In this document: positions 36,011-44,347 of the stretch, piece after piece
How positions within the stretch are numbered: position 1 is the stretch's first letter
How the letters are laid out: each line of letters begins with the position of its first letter
NCBI RefSeq assembly: GCF_005886105.2
Contig: NZ_PNCO02000002.1
Coordinates: 1,167,001 to 1,231,000 of the forward strand
Direction of reading: 5' to 3'
DNA: 64,000 nucleotides
Source: Pseudoalteromonas galatheae
GTDB lineage: Bacteria; Pseudomonadota; Gammaproteobacteria; Enterobacterales; Alteromonadaceae
Made by a program: the position numbers and the translations under genes
Notes under the pieces: model-generated
What the model was told of the DNA's origin: nothing
What the model saw: the letters and a program-made list of their open reading frames with translations, nothing else
Database searches by the model: none

Positions 36011-39000
36011 CTAATTTTCATAGTTTTGGAGATATAAGGTTTTAGTACTAGCCTTATCATTTAAGTATTCGTTATAAGCGTCATCTTTCATTGTGTTTTT
36101 ATTAAATAGTAATACTTTATATAAAAAGTAATAATAAAAAGCACGATGTGAACGATATCCAGCAAAGCTTGATATTTTTTCTTCGAATTCTTGTAAGCTA
36201 TCTATATTACCTAAATTAGCCAAGTAGTTGAGCATATTATTATAACCCAACCAGCCAACATTATTAGAATTTTTTGCAAGGCTTACCCCTGTTGATGAGT
36301 AATTTTTTGCTTCATCTTGATATTTTTTAAAATTAGCTGAATCTTTTTGTATTGAAGCATGTATTAGTTTAAACCACGCCCATATCCCATTTGTTGCTGA
36401 GCTAATGTCATTTATATTAATATTTTTGGAAAGCTCAGCTAAATCGTTCATGGCGCTTTGTGCCAAATCAACCTTACCAGTGAGCAACTGTGATAGCGCT
36501 TTAAAAGCAATACAAGTGAGTTCAGAGCAAAAGCCGTAATTATCAGTTATGGCTTGAGAGCTATTATCGAAGAAGCCCTCTTTTGGTAACGTATCGACAA
36601 GCGTAATTACTTTGTCAAACTCTCCTAGCGAAAAGTAGGATTGCGATAAGAGCTCGAAGATCACTGGGTGTTGGTGAGGTGGATATTCGTTTTTGTTTTC
36701 GTGCAGCTGTAATCCAATATTATGAGCTTTTAATATATCACCAGTAGCGTAGGCGTGTAGCCATTCACCTCTCATCGTAATGAAGCGCTCTTTAGGGTCT
36801 AAAATTGTGGCGAGTTCACTGATATTTTGAAGCACGTGCTTTTTAGCCAACGTGTCTAGCCAACCATTGTATGCAACCCGTGATGAAGCAAGTGCATTTT
36901 TAATTTTATGGAGTAAGGGCTGGTTATCAATTAACCCATTTTGAAAGAAGTTCAATGCTTCTGCATAGTAAATACTGGCCTCTGCGACAGAGTAAATGGC
37001 AGCTGCACTTTTTGCTGATGTTAGTAATAATTCAACAGCTGCATTATGATCTCCCACTTTTGCTAAATGATGGGTTGTAAGTAGGGGCTGCTTTTGACTC
37101 ATTCCTGTGTTGTTGAGTACTTCAATTATGCTCATGTGATGTGTATATGATTCATGCTTACCCATACTTTCATAGGCAGCATCCCTTACCAAAGCATGTT
37201 TAAAAATGTAGCTATCGTTATCAACACGACGTTGATGCACGATAAGATCGTTAGCCATTAACTCATTTAAGTCGTTTTGAATTTGGCTTTCACTTAAGGA
37301 TGATGTAGCAATAAGTAAATTGTATTCAAACTCTCGGCCGATGGTTGCCGCCAGTTGCGCTGTCTCTTTGGCATGATGAAGGTTGTCTAGCTTTTGTTGC
37401 AGTGATTCTCTTAAACTCGTGGGTACTTGGTCAAGTTTGTCTGGTGCGAGGAAGTCAATCTCTCCTCCTTTATCCCCAACTAATGCTTTTTGCTTAAGCA
37501 TATTGACGAGTTCTTCAATAAATAGCGGGATCCCGTCGGTACGACCGGTTAGCAACTTGAGAACTTGCTCTGACACTCTGCGGCCATCAAACAAGTTAAT
37601 GATAAAGTCTTCGGTGGCCTTCTCGGTTAGCTTTTTCAGGCAGACATCCACTAAGGTGAGGTCTTTTAACTGAGTTGGCACCGCTTGTCTCGAAGTGCTT
37701 AGTAAAACATCACCTGAAGCGAGCGCACCGACAAAGTGATGTAAAAACTCTAAGGTGGTGCTATCTGCCCAATGAATGTCTTCAATAATGTAGAGCTTGA
37801 ACTTGCTGAGCCCATGACGATTTGACAGTAATAGCGCGCAAAGCCCTTTAAACAACACTTGCTTCTGCTCATCGGGAGAAAGTGTAGAAGGCGTAATTTC
37901 ATCACCAAGTGAGATATTGAGCCAAACTAGCAACACAGGGATCGCTTGCTCTAAATCGAGCTCACTGTCCATGTTTGATAACACATAACTAAAAACAGTA
38001 TTAGCTGAATGAGCGTCAAGCTGTTCGGTGTTAAATAGGTACTTGACCAACGTTAAAATTGGATATAGAGCGTTATTTTGATGCTCTGGTAAGCATTGGG
38101 CGACTAAATGTTGATATTGTGGTGCATTGACACGGATTTCTTGCAGTAGCCTAGATTTTCCAATCCCAGCTTCACCATGAATGTAAGCGATGCGGGTTGC
38201 GCTTTCAGCTTTATTATTTATGAGTGAAAGTGTCTGTTCCAGCTCAAGGTGACGACCAACAAGTTCATGATGATTTCTTGTACCACGCATAAAGCCAAAT
38301 GCTTCTATGCGACGCTCACCCTGTAAGTTGTATACCGGAGTTAGTTCGAATAGCGGGCCAATTTGCAACTGTCCGTAGAGGTTAAACTCGGAGAAAGCAT
38401 CCAAGAGTGAGCGTGACTCTGCACTACATAAGATTTGGCGTTCGCCAGCTTCACGGGATAGTGCTGCTGCAATATTAGCGTGGTGACCTTCAGGAACAGC
38501 ATTGGCGTAGGTAATAAATACACCAGTGTGAATGCCGATATGAGCGTTGAGAGAGACTCCGTGTGCCTCTTGCATCAGTGCGTTACGTTTGGCAAGTTCG
38601 CTTATCATTTCAAGTGCGGTCCTTGCAGATAATCGTGCGTCGTTATCGCTGCTCACTGGATAGCCAAAATAAAACAAGCTGGTATCAGCAAGGTTGCCTA
38701 CGTGGTATGCACCATAACGAGTCGCGATATCAATAAAGTGATTGCGCTGAGATTTATAAACGGTGTCGATGACATCGTAATCTTTGCCATGATTGTCGAG
38801 TGCCTTAACGCTTAGTCTCACAGCAAGAGCTGTGAGCTGCTTGCGCTCAGTAAGCGCGGTATATTCTTGAATGGCACGATGATTAGGGTCGTCATCACGG
38901 AGCATCACTGTGGTTTCATCATAACCATGTTGGGCTTTAACATCATTTAGCACACCAACAAGGTTAGATACATTCATTCTTGCAAGTTCAGAAAATGCCT

Positions 39001-39847
39001 CGGTTGCGGTGATCACCCGCTCCAATGCACTTTTATTGAGCACGCGTCTGAGAAGCCCAGCAAGAGGGTGGCCAAGTAGGGCGCTTGGAATCGGAATATG
39101 CACATCGCTTAATTGTTTGTGATAAATCGATGCGACACTGTTGCCTGTTACCGCAGGAACACCAGTCAAACATTCCAAAAATACTAACCCCCAGACATAT
39201 AGATCAGATTTAGCTGAAGCAGGCTCACCGCGTAATTGTTCTGGGGCGCTGTAAGAGGGGGTGCCCAGTGTTTCTTGCGTAAGCGTGATTGTTTCAAAGT
39301 CATGTTGGCGTGTTTCTTGTGCCAGTGTACCAATACCAAAATCAAGTATTTTGGCATAAGTCTTTGCGCCAGACTGGCTTAACATAATATTGGTTGGTTT
39401 TATGTCTCTGTGGATAATACCTTGTTGGTGGGCGTGAATTAGCGCATCTAAAACTTGCAACATGATGTCAGTTGCATACACAGAATCAATTGCGCCATTT
39501 TGACTTAGATAGTCTCGTAGCGTTTGCCCTTCCACATACTCAAATACCCCGAACATTAAATTTTCATTTAATTGTCCTTTATCTAATAATCGTACGATAT
39601 TTGGGTGATTTAATTGACTGCAAAGTAAGGTTTCACGATTAAAACGTTCTGCATATCTGTGTTTTTTCGTCGCTTCCAGTTGTGGTTCTAACGCCAAAAA
39701 CTTTAGTGCAACGATTTGCCCTGTATTTATTTGGCGTGCTTTGAAAACTTTACCGAACCCACCTTCTCCAACCTTTTCAAGTAGTTGGTATTTGTCAGAC
39801 TGGAAAACATCGACAATATGGCTATCCGAAAACTGTGTCAGAGACAT
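36011..39847 (-). CDS. Ser/Thr kinase - cyclase-homology - AAA ATPase fusion, TOMM-system type
   Basis: A 1278-residue multidomain protein. Residues 19-290 are a Ser/Thr kinase with all key residues: G27-E-G-G-F-G, VALK49, H146-R-D148, D169-F-G171 and APE at 201-203. Residues about 333-505 resemble a class III nucleotidyl cyclase (RKQLTAL...LADTSLFYFGYP...HHANIAAALS). The first metal Asp is replaced by R344 and the usual Arg by A462, so it is probably a non-catalytic sensor. Residues about 525-860 are an ATPase with Walker A GEAGIGKS (558-565) and LYIIEDIHWAD. The C-terminal 400 residues are helical, TPR-like. This architecture is known from TOMM peptide neighbourhoods. A small peptide-like gene follows 10 bp away. 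Confidence 0.88.
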   Translation of the reverse strand: MSLTQFSDSHIVDVFQSDKYQLLEKVGEGGFGKVFKARQINTGQIVALKFLALEPQLEATKKHRYAERFNRETLLCSQLNHPNIVRLLDKGQLNENLMFGVFEYVEGQTLRDYLSQNGAIDSVYATDIMLQVLDALIHAHQQGIIHRDIKPTNIMLSQSGAKTYAKILDFGIGTLAQETRQHDFETITLTQETLGTPSYSAPEQLRGEPASAKSDLYVWGLVFLECLTGVPAVTGNSVASIYHKQLSDVHIPIPSALLGHPLAGLLRRVLNKSALERVITATEAFSELARMNVSNLVGVLNDVKAQHGYDETTVMLRDDDPNHRAIQEYTALTERKQLTALAVRLSVKALDNHGKDYDVIDTVYKSQRNHFIDIATRYGAYHVGNLADTSLFYFGYPVSSDNDARLSARTALEMISELAKRNALMQEAHGVSLNAHIGIHTGVFITYANAVPEGHHANIAAALSREAGERQILCSAESRSLLDAFSEFNLYGQLQIGPLFELTPVYNLQGERRIEAFGFMRGTRNHHELVGRHLELEQTLSLINNKAESATRIAYIHGEAGIGKSRLLQEIRVNAPQYQHLVAQCLPEHQNNALYPILTLVKYLFNTEQLDAHSANTVFSYVLSNMDSELDLEQAIPVLLVWLNISLGDEITPSTLSPDEQKQVLFKGLCALLLSNRHGLSKFKLYIIEDIHWADSTTLEFLHHFVGALASGDVLLSTSRQAVPTQLKDLTLVDVCLKKLTEKATEDFIINLFDGRRVSEQVLKLLTGRTDGIPLFIEELVNMLKQKALVGDKGGEIDFLAPDKLDQVPTSLRESLQQKLDNLHHAKETAQLAATIGREFEYNLLIATSSLSESQIQNDLNELMANDLIVHQRRVDNDSYIFKHALVRDAAYESMGKHESYTHHMSIIEVLNNTGMSQKQPLLTTHHLAKVGDHNAAVELLLTSAKSAAAIYSVAEASIYYAEALNFFQNGLIDNQPLLHKIKNALASSRVAYNGWLDTLAKKHVLQNISELATILDPKERFITMRGEWLHAYATGDILKAHNIGLQLHENKNEYPPHQHPVIFELLSQSYFSLGEFDKVITLVDTLPKEGFFDNSSQAITDNYGFCSELTCIAFKALSQLLTGKVDLAQSAMNDLAELSKNININDISSATNGIWAWFKLIHASIQKDSANFKKYQDEAKNYSSTGVSLAKNSNNVGWLGYNNMLNYLANLGNIDSLQEFEEKISSFAGYRSHRAFYYYFLYKVLLFNKNTMKDDAYNEYLNDKASTKTLYLQNYEN

Positions 39848-40122
39848 ATGATTACTGATTCTTATTTTTTGTTAATGATATAGGGTAATTGGAATGTAAA
39901 TACTTGTCTAGCATCAAGATTTTGATTGTTCAAAAAATCAAAATTTAGCCGTCGCTATTTTGCACACTTAGCAGGTATGTTAATTGGGTTGTATTGCAAG
40001 AGCACGCGCTACAGTGCTACAGGTTAAATCTCTATTACAAGGTGCTGTAATATAATGTAATTTTATATTCTCCATATTTCTGGCATAATCCTGCAGAATA
40101 AAATAATAAAAAGGCTAACTTC

Positions 40123-40474
40123 TTGAAACGTAGAACTTTCCTATCTGTCGGAACAGCGATCACTGCAACTTCTTTTATGCCATTTAGCTGTTTTTCGTCT
40201 GAGCAGCCGCTTGATTTGGCAGTCCAAAGTACGCAAGTCACCAACAATGAGTATGGTGAGTCCGACAGGAGAAAAAGTTGCTGCAAGCGGCAATCGCGTT
40301 AAGGTCTTCGAGAATAGCGGTGTCTTTGCATACTCGTATGGTGGTAGTCGTGTGATAAAAAGAAAACTTAATAATGTCGATGGTCATCAAGAGATATTAC
40401 TAATAGATAGGAAGCTTGGAGATAGGTGTTGGGTGTTGGATAAAAAAGTCAATAAATTGATAGCGCTGAACTAA
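40123..40474 (+). pseudogene. Tat-signal protein gene split by a frameshift
   Basis: A TTG-initiated frame at 40123 encodes a twin-arginine signal (KRRTFLSVGTAITATSFMPFSCFSS) and continues to a stop at 40300-40302. A second frame continues with MSMVSPTGEKVAASGNRVKVFENSGVFAYSYGGSRVIKRKL to the stop at 40474, in the +1 phase. Read together, the two halves make one plausible short exported protein, so a frameshift near 40210-40255 has probably broken it. Sequencing error is possible. The function of the intact form is unknown. It is divergent from the kinase gene. Confidence 0.55.
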
Positions 40475-40570
40475 AACTGAACTAAACTCATTCATTAGAA
40501 GGTGAGTTAGTGATTTATACCACCTTTTTAAATGAGAACTAACACTAAGGACTTAGGAGCTTATCATTTT

Positions 40571-41809
40571 ATGGAAAAGCAGCTGTTTTCTGATGTGACC
40601 AAGCTAGATTTCGCCGATCCACAAATCGATGATTTATTAAAGTACTCAATAAGAACGCAACTTGAGTCAATGTTGAAGACTCAGCTCACAGCGAGTGAGC
40701 GACAAGCCGTGTTACAGAAAAGTTTTATTGACGCAATTAGGTTGGTGTTGATAGACACCAAAGTGGAACATCAGCAGTTGATGGCTGCCTTCGAAACTAT
40801 GTATGACTGTGCAGTTCAGTCCATGGCACAAGCAAAGTTAAGTCAAGAGCTGCTGACCAAACAGTATGTTTCGCCCACAGGCCTAATCATGTCGCCCCAT
40901 AACTGTAAGCATACAATTAAAGATATTTATCGCATTAAAGGGTACGCGCGAGGGATTGATCAAGCTATTCGTGGAATGCTGAAAAACAAGGCACAGATCA
41001 CAGTGCTCTATCCTGCTTGTGGGCCTTTCGCACCTTTATTATTACCGCTACTCAGTTACTACAAAGAACACGGCGTTTTTTCCAGTGACCAAATAAAAGT
41101 CAGCCTGATCGATGCGCACCCAGGAGCAGTGTTGTCTCTACAACAATTAGTCGAGGATCTTGCTCTAGAAGATTATGTAGAGCACATAGAACAGGTTGAT
41201 GCTACCGAGTTTATTCCTGAATCTTCAGTTGACTTACTGGTGCTTGAAGCTATGCAGCATGGCTTTACAAAAGAAGGCCAGCTAAGCATTGCGAAGCACC
41301 TGGTTAAGTACCTTTCAATTGATGGCTGGATGGTGCCAAAGCGCATTTCCATTAGGGGCATGATGGTTATCGGGGAAACAGAGTTCAATCAGCAGTGGAA
41401 AGAGGTGGATTATAGCCACTCAGAATATGTAAATGAGGCTGCATTAAATGACCGTATTGAGCTTGGAGAGTTACTTCGAATCGACAAATCATCCCTCCTA
41501 AAAATGCAGGAGGTGGAGTTAGCTAATGGTATTAAAGTAGTGGCAGGTAATTTGATCACCATTCCAAAAGGCGTCGCGGATATGGGTGAAAGAGTATTAG
41601 CGATTTATGCAAATGTAGAGACCTTTGCAGCAGAAGGTGTGGGGCAATACGATTCTGGGATCACACACCCTCGGCCTGATATGACATTTTACGTCGATGC
41701 TAAACCTAAAGAAGTAGAGCACACACACTTTGTTGCATGTGGCGGTGATAAGGTGCAGTTTTACTACCAACTTAGTGGTTTGCCAGGTTTTGTACCTGTG
41801 AAAGTATAG
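40571..41809 (+). CDS. PRMT-like SAM-dependent methyltransferase
   Basis: About 412 residues from the ATG at 40571, which has TAGGAG upstream; an ATG at 40532 lacks a site. The C-terminal two thirds look like a class I methyltransferase of the protein-arginine-methyltransferase type. SAM motif I is VLYPACGPFAPLLLPLLSYY, the acidic motif II is VSLIDAHPGAVLSLQQLV, and the E-x-M segment is VDLLVLEAMQHGFTKEGQ followed by GWMVPKRISIRG. The N-terminal 100 residues are helical and unassigned. The next gene, a formyltransferase-like enzyme, starts 10 bp after its stop, so the two form a pair. The substrate is unknown; peptide or protein methylation is a guess from fold and context. Confidence 0.75.
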   Translation: MEKQLFSDVTKLDFADPQIDDLLKYSIRTQLESMLKTQLTASERQAVLQKSFIDAIRLVLIDTKVEHQQLMAAFETMYDCAVQSMAQAKLSQELLTKQYVSPTGLIMSPHNCKHTIKDIYRIKGYARGIDQAIRGMLKNKAQITVLYPACGPFAPLLLPLLSYYKEHGVFSSDQIKVSLIDAHPGAVLSLQQLVEDLALEDYVEHIEQVDATEFIPESSVDLLVLEAMQHGFTKEGQLSIAKHLVKYLSIDGWMVPKRISIRGMMVIGETEFNQQWKEVDYSHSEYVNEAALNDRIELGELLRIDKSSLLKMQEVELANGIKVVAGNLITIPKGVADMGERVLAIYANVETFAAEGVGQYDSGITHPRPDMTFYVDAKPKEVEHTHFVACGGDKVQFYYQLSGLPGFVPVKV

Positions 41810-41819
41810 GAATTCATTG

Positions 41820-42767
41820 ATGAAATCTAAATATGCTCTATTCAGCGGTAGCTGCCTATGTTTATTAGCTGTTCAATATCTACTACAGAGAGAAGCGCTG
41901 GCCTGCGTTGTTTTAGTCGAGGCGGAGGCAAATCCTGATCTTGAGCAGTTAAAGCAGTTTTTAAATCATCATCAAATACCTATGCTGCAATATCGAGAAG
42001 ATTCTGATAAACACTTGATTTCAGAATTGGACAGGCTCGGAGCTAATCGTGGCTTGGTTTATCTATTTCGGCACAGAATTCGGTCAGAAGTTATCCGCTA
42101 TTTTAACAATGACATCGTCAATATCCATCCAAGTGCTTTGCCTGAATTCCGAGGTCCCATGCCACTTTTTTGGCAGCTTAAAGAAGGAGCTGAAACCGTC
42201 CGGCTAACTTTGCATAAGGTCATTGAGGAGTTAGATTGCGGAGCAATAGGTGCGTATATCGACTTACCTATTCACCCATTTGATACTTCACAGTGTTTAC
42301 ATCAAAAAGTTGCGCAAATGGTTCCTGCTCTGTTGGATAAGCTTATTCAACAAGAAGCAACGGGTACACTCAATTGGCATGAGCAGCCTCAAGCCGAAGC
42401 GTTAAACAAAATACATTACGCTAGGCACGTTAAAATTGAAGATCTGGTTATCGACTTTCAGCGAGATACCTGTACACAAATCGTTAACCTTACTCGAGCC
42501 GCAAACACTGAACTGGGAGGGGCGCGATTCAAATTTCGAAATGGTCTAATACAGCTTATGCAGGCAACCAAGATTGATTGTGATTTGATGGGTGTACGAC
42601 CTGGAACGGTCATTGAACTTGACCGAACTAATGGTTTATTGGTCAAAGTTGTAGATGGGGCGGTGCGGTTAGACATTGTTTTAACAGAGCAGGGCATATT
42701 TGATGGATATCGCTTTGCGATGTTATTTGGATTAGAAGCTGGAATGGAGATGTCTAATTTTAGTTAG
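41820..42767 (+). CDS. Formyltransferase-family protein (formyl-THF dependent, Fmt-like)
   Basis: A 315-residue protein from the ATG at 41820 (AGGA upstream). The core shows the formyltransferase catalytic motif NIHPSALPEFRGPMPLFW (N, H and S/P-x-x-R-G conserved) and the downstream D of EELDCGAIG, matching the N-H-D triad that transfers a formyl group from 10-formyl-tetrahydrofolate. A C-terminal domain (ARFKFRNGLIQLMQATKIDCDLMG...PGTVIELD) resembles the Fmt C-terminal barrel. The first 70 residues are divergent, and this is not the housekeeping methionyl-tRNA formyltransferase by sequence. It is paired with the methyltransferase 10 bp upstream, so a small-molecule or peptide tailoring role is plausible. 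Confidence 0.78.
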   Translation: MKSKYALFSGSCLCLLAVQYLLQREALACVVLVEAEANPDLEQLKQFLNHHQIPMLQYREDSDKHLISELDRLGANRGLVYLFRHRIRSEVIRYFNNDIVNIHPSALPEFRGPMPLFWQLKEGAETVRLTLHKVIEELDCGAIGAYIDLPIHPFDTSQCLHQKVAQMVPALLDKLIQQEATGTLNWHEQPQAEALNKIHYARHVKIEDLVIDFQRDTCTQIVNLTRAANTELGGARFKFRNGLIQLMQATKIDCDLMGVRPGTVIELDRTNGLLVKVVDGAVRLDIVLTEQGIFDGYRFAMLFGLEAGMEMSNFS

Positions 42768-42953
42768 CAAAAAGTAAACTTGGATTGGAAAGAAAAATTA
42801 TCTAACTGATTTAAATCAATGGTAATGCAGTAGTTTTAAACTAAATTTAAACGGTAGCTTAGTTGAGAAGGATTGATTGGTAACTGTGCCTATTCACTTT
42901 GTATCCTGCATTTCTAACTATGCTCTGAATGTAAACTCAGAAGCGAGGTAGAC

Positions 42954-43433
42954 ATGAACATAAAGATTAACCTAACAAATTGCTATGGCTACGACCTTAC
43001 GTTGTATTCCTACAGCGGTGGTGCAGCGCCCAAGGGAGAGGGACAAAAGATTTGCAAGCTCGAAGGAAAAGGTGAGATGGAAGTTGCACTTGGAGAAAGT
43101 GGAATTTTAGATATACCTGGGATGGGAAGCTTGTTGGTTCAATACCTAGGAAAGCAAAAGTTGGAGGATTGTCATGAACGTTTTTGTGACAGTCCGAGTG
43201 AGTTTGATCAATATGACCAAATGGCATTGCTACGCTACAAAACTAATGAGCTCTACTGGCGCTTTCCTGCGCCTACAAACGACGCTCCGGCTGAACTGAA
43301 TATTAGCATTAATGATATTGGTACAATTTGCCTCGACAAAGTACTAAGCGGGGAGGCACGTAGAGTGCAGCTACCTGAACTTTTTATTCCGCCCGTTTTC
43401 ACTGCACATTTGCCAGCGGGGGATCCGGACTAA
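42954..43433 (+). CDS. Hypothetical protein (159 residues)
   Basis: Not recognised. It is a strand-rich soluble protein (MNIKINLTNCYGYDLTLYSYSGGAAPKGEGQKICKLEGKGEMEVALGESG) with no signal peptide and a good ribosome-binding site (GAGG, 5 nt before the ATG). The composition and the short N-terminal strand pattern resemble small jelly-roll or virulence-factor-like domains, but no motif supports a function. It precedes a phage tail-collar protein by 168 bp and lies upstream of the giant surface protein gene. Confidence 0.65.
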   Translation: MNIKINLTNCYGYDLTLYSYSGGAAPKGEGQKICKLEGKGEMEVALGESGILDIPGMGSLLVQYLGKQKLEDCHERFCDSPSEFDQYDQMALLRYKTNELYWRFPAPTNDAPAELNISINDIGTICLDKVLSGEARRVQLPELFIPPVFTAHLPAGDPD

Positions 43434-43601
43434 CTAAGCGCAGTGATAGAGAAACAATTAAGTATGAGTTTTTAGGTTAAGTAGTATTTGAAGTAGTAAG
43501 TGCGAACTATTCGCAACAAGTCGATAAACCAAAGAGTGGGGTTGAGTGGTACTGAGCGTTTATCGTTAAAGGGCATGTTTACAAATTAAAGAGGAATTCA
43601 T

Positions 43602-44216
43602 ATGTCTCCTGATCCGTATATTGGCTCAATGGGTACCTTCGGCGGTGCTTTTACAATTAGAAACTTTGCAATGTGTTTAGGCCAGACGATGGCTATTTCA
43701 CAAAATCAGGCGTTGTTTGCTTTGATAGGAACTATTTATGGTGGTGATGCGCGCACTACGTACGCGTTACCAGATCTGCGCGGTCGCAGCCCGGTAGGAC
43801 AAGGTGTGCGCCCAGGTGGTATGGATTACCGTCAAGGTGAAAGGCAAGGTACAGAACTGGTAGGTATTGAGATCATTCATATGCCTGCACATTCTCATAC
43901 TGCTATTTTCACGCCGCTTGGAGGTACAAATCCAGTAAGTGGCACGCTACAGGTCGCAACCAATACGGCAAATGCCAAAACCCCAGATACTAGCTCTTAT
44001 ATTGCAGCAAACAATAGTGATGCTTTCTTCAAACCAGGTTTTGAGTCAGCGAATCTGACGACTATTGAGGGGCTAACGGTATCTGGTGGTGGCTCTGCGG
44101 GCGGAACTGTCACTGTCACTAACACAGGTGGCTCTGCACCTTTGAATATATTAAACCCGGTATTACCGGTTAACTGGCTGATTGCAACGGACGGGGTGTT
44201 TCCTCCTCGTAACTAA
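43602..44216 (+). CDS. Phage tail-collar domain protein (MdpB-like)
   Basis: A 204-residue protein with the tail-collar fold of the microcystin-dependent/MdpB family: IGSMGTFGGAFTIRNFAMCLGQTMAISQNQALFALIGTIYGGDARTTYALPDLRGRSPVGQG, followed by HMPAHSHTA and a C-terminal NILNPVLPVNWLIATDG. These proteins resemble T4-like short-tail-fibre tips but are often chromosomal and non-phage, and are found with large adhesins or secreted proteins. GAGG lies a few bases before the ATG. No other phage genes are present. A secreted or surface-binding role with the giant protein downstream is inferred. Confidence 0.85.
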   Translation: MSPDPYIGSMGTFGGAFTIRNFAMCLGQTMAISQNQALFALIGTIYGGDARTTYALPDLRGRSPVGQGVRPGGMDYRQGERQGTELVGIEIIHMPAHSHTAIFTPLGGTNPVSGTLQVATNTANAKTPDTSSYIAANNSDAFFKPGFESANLTTIEGLTVSGGGSAGGTVTVTNTGGSAPLNILNPVLPVNWLIATDGVFPPRN

Positions 44217-44347
44217 TCGGTACTGGATATGGGCTGACCATGCACAGGGTTGGCCCGCTTTAGCAATGGATTGTCATCAAATTGCGTTGAAGTAAATATT
44301 AAAACGATAAAATGTCACTGGACCAGGTAAATTAACGGAGTAGTTAT

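Noticed and set aside
39919..39944. AT-rich inverted repeat ATTTTGATT / AATCAAAAT upstream of the kinase gene
   Set aside because: Low-complexity A/T palindromes are frequent here; no supporting promoter or regulator.
40211..40474. Independent 87-residue gene
   Set aside because: The frame lacks a good start context and continues a plausible Tat-signal protein from the neighbouring frame, so it is treated as half of a broken gene.
43602..44216. Prophage remnant
   Set aside because: One tail-collar gene alone, with no integrase, capsid or lysis genes; chromosomal MdpB-like proteins are common.
44230..44257. GGGCTGACC / GGTTGGCCC hairpin before the giant gene
   Set aside because: A 9-bp stem with two wobble pairs and no T run; too weak to call a terminator.
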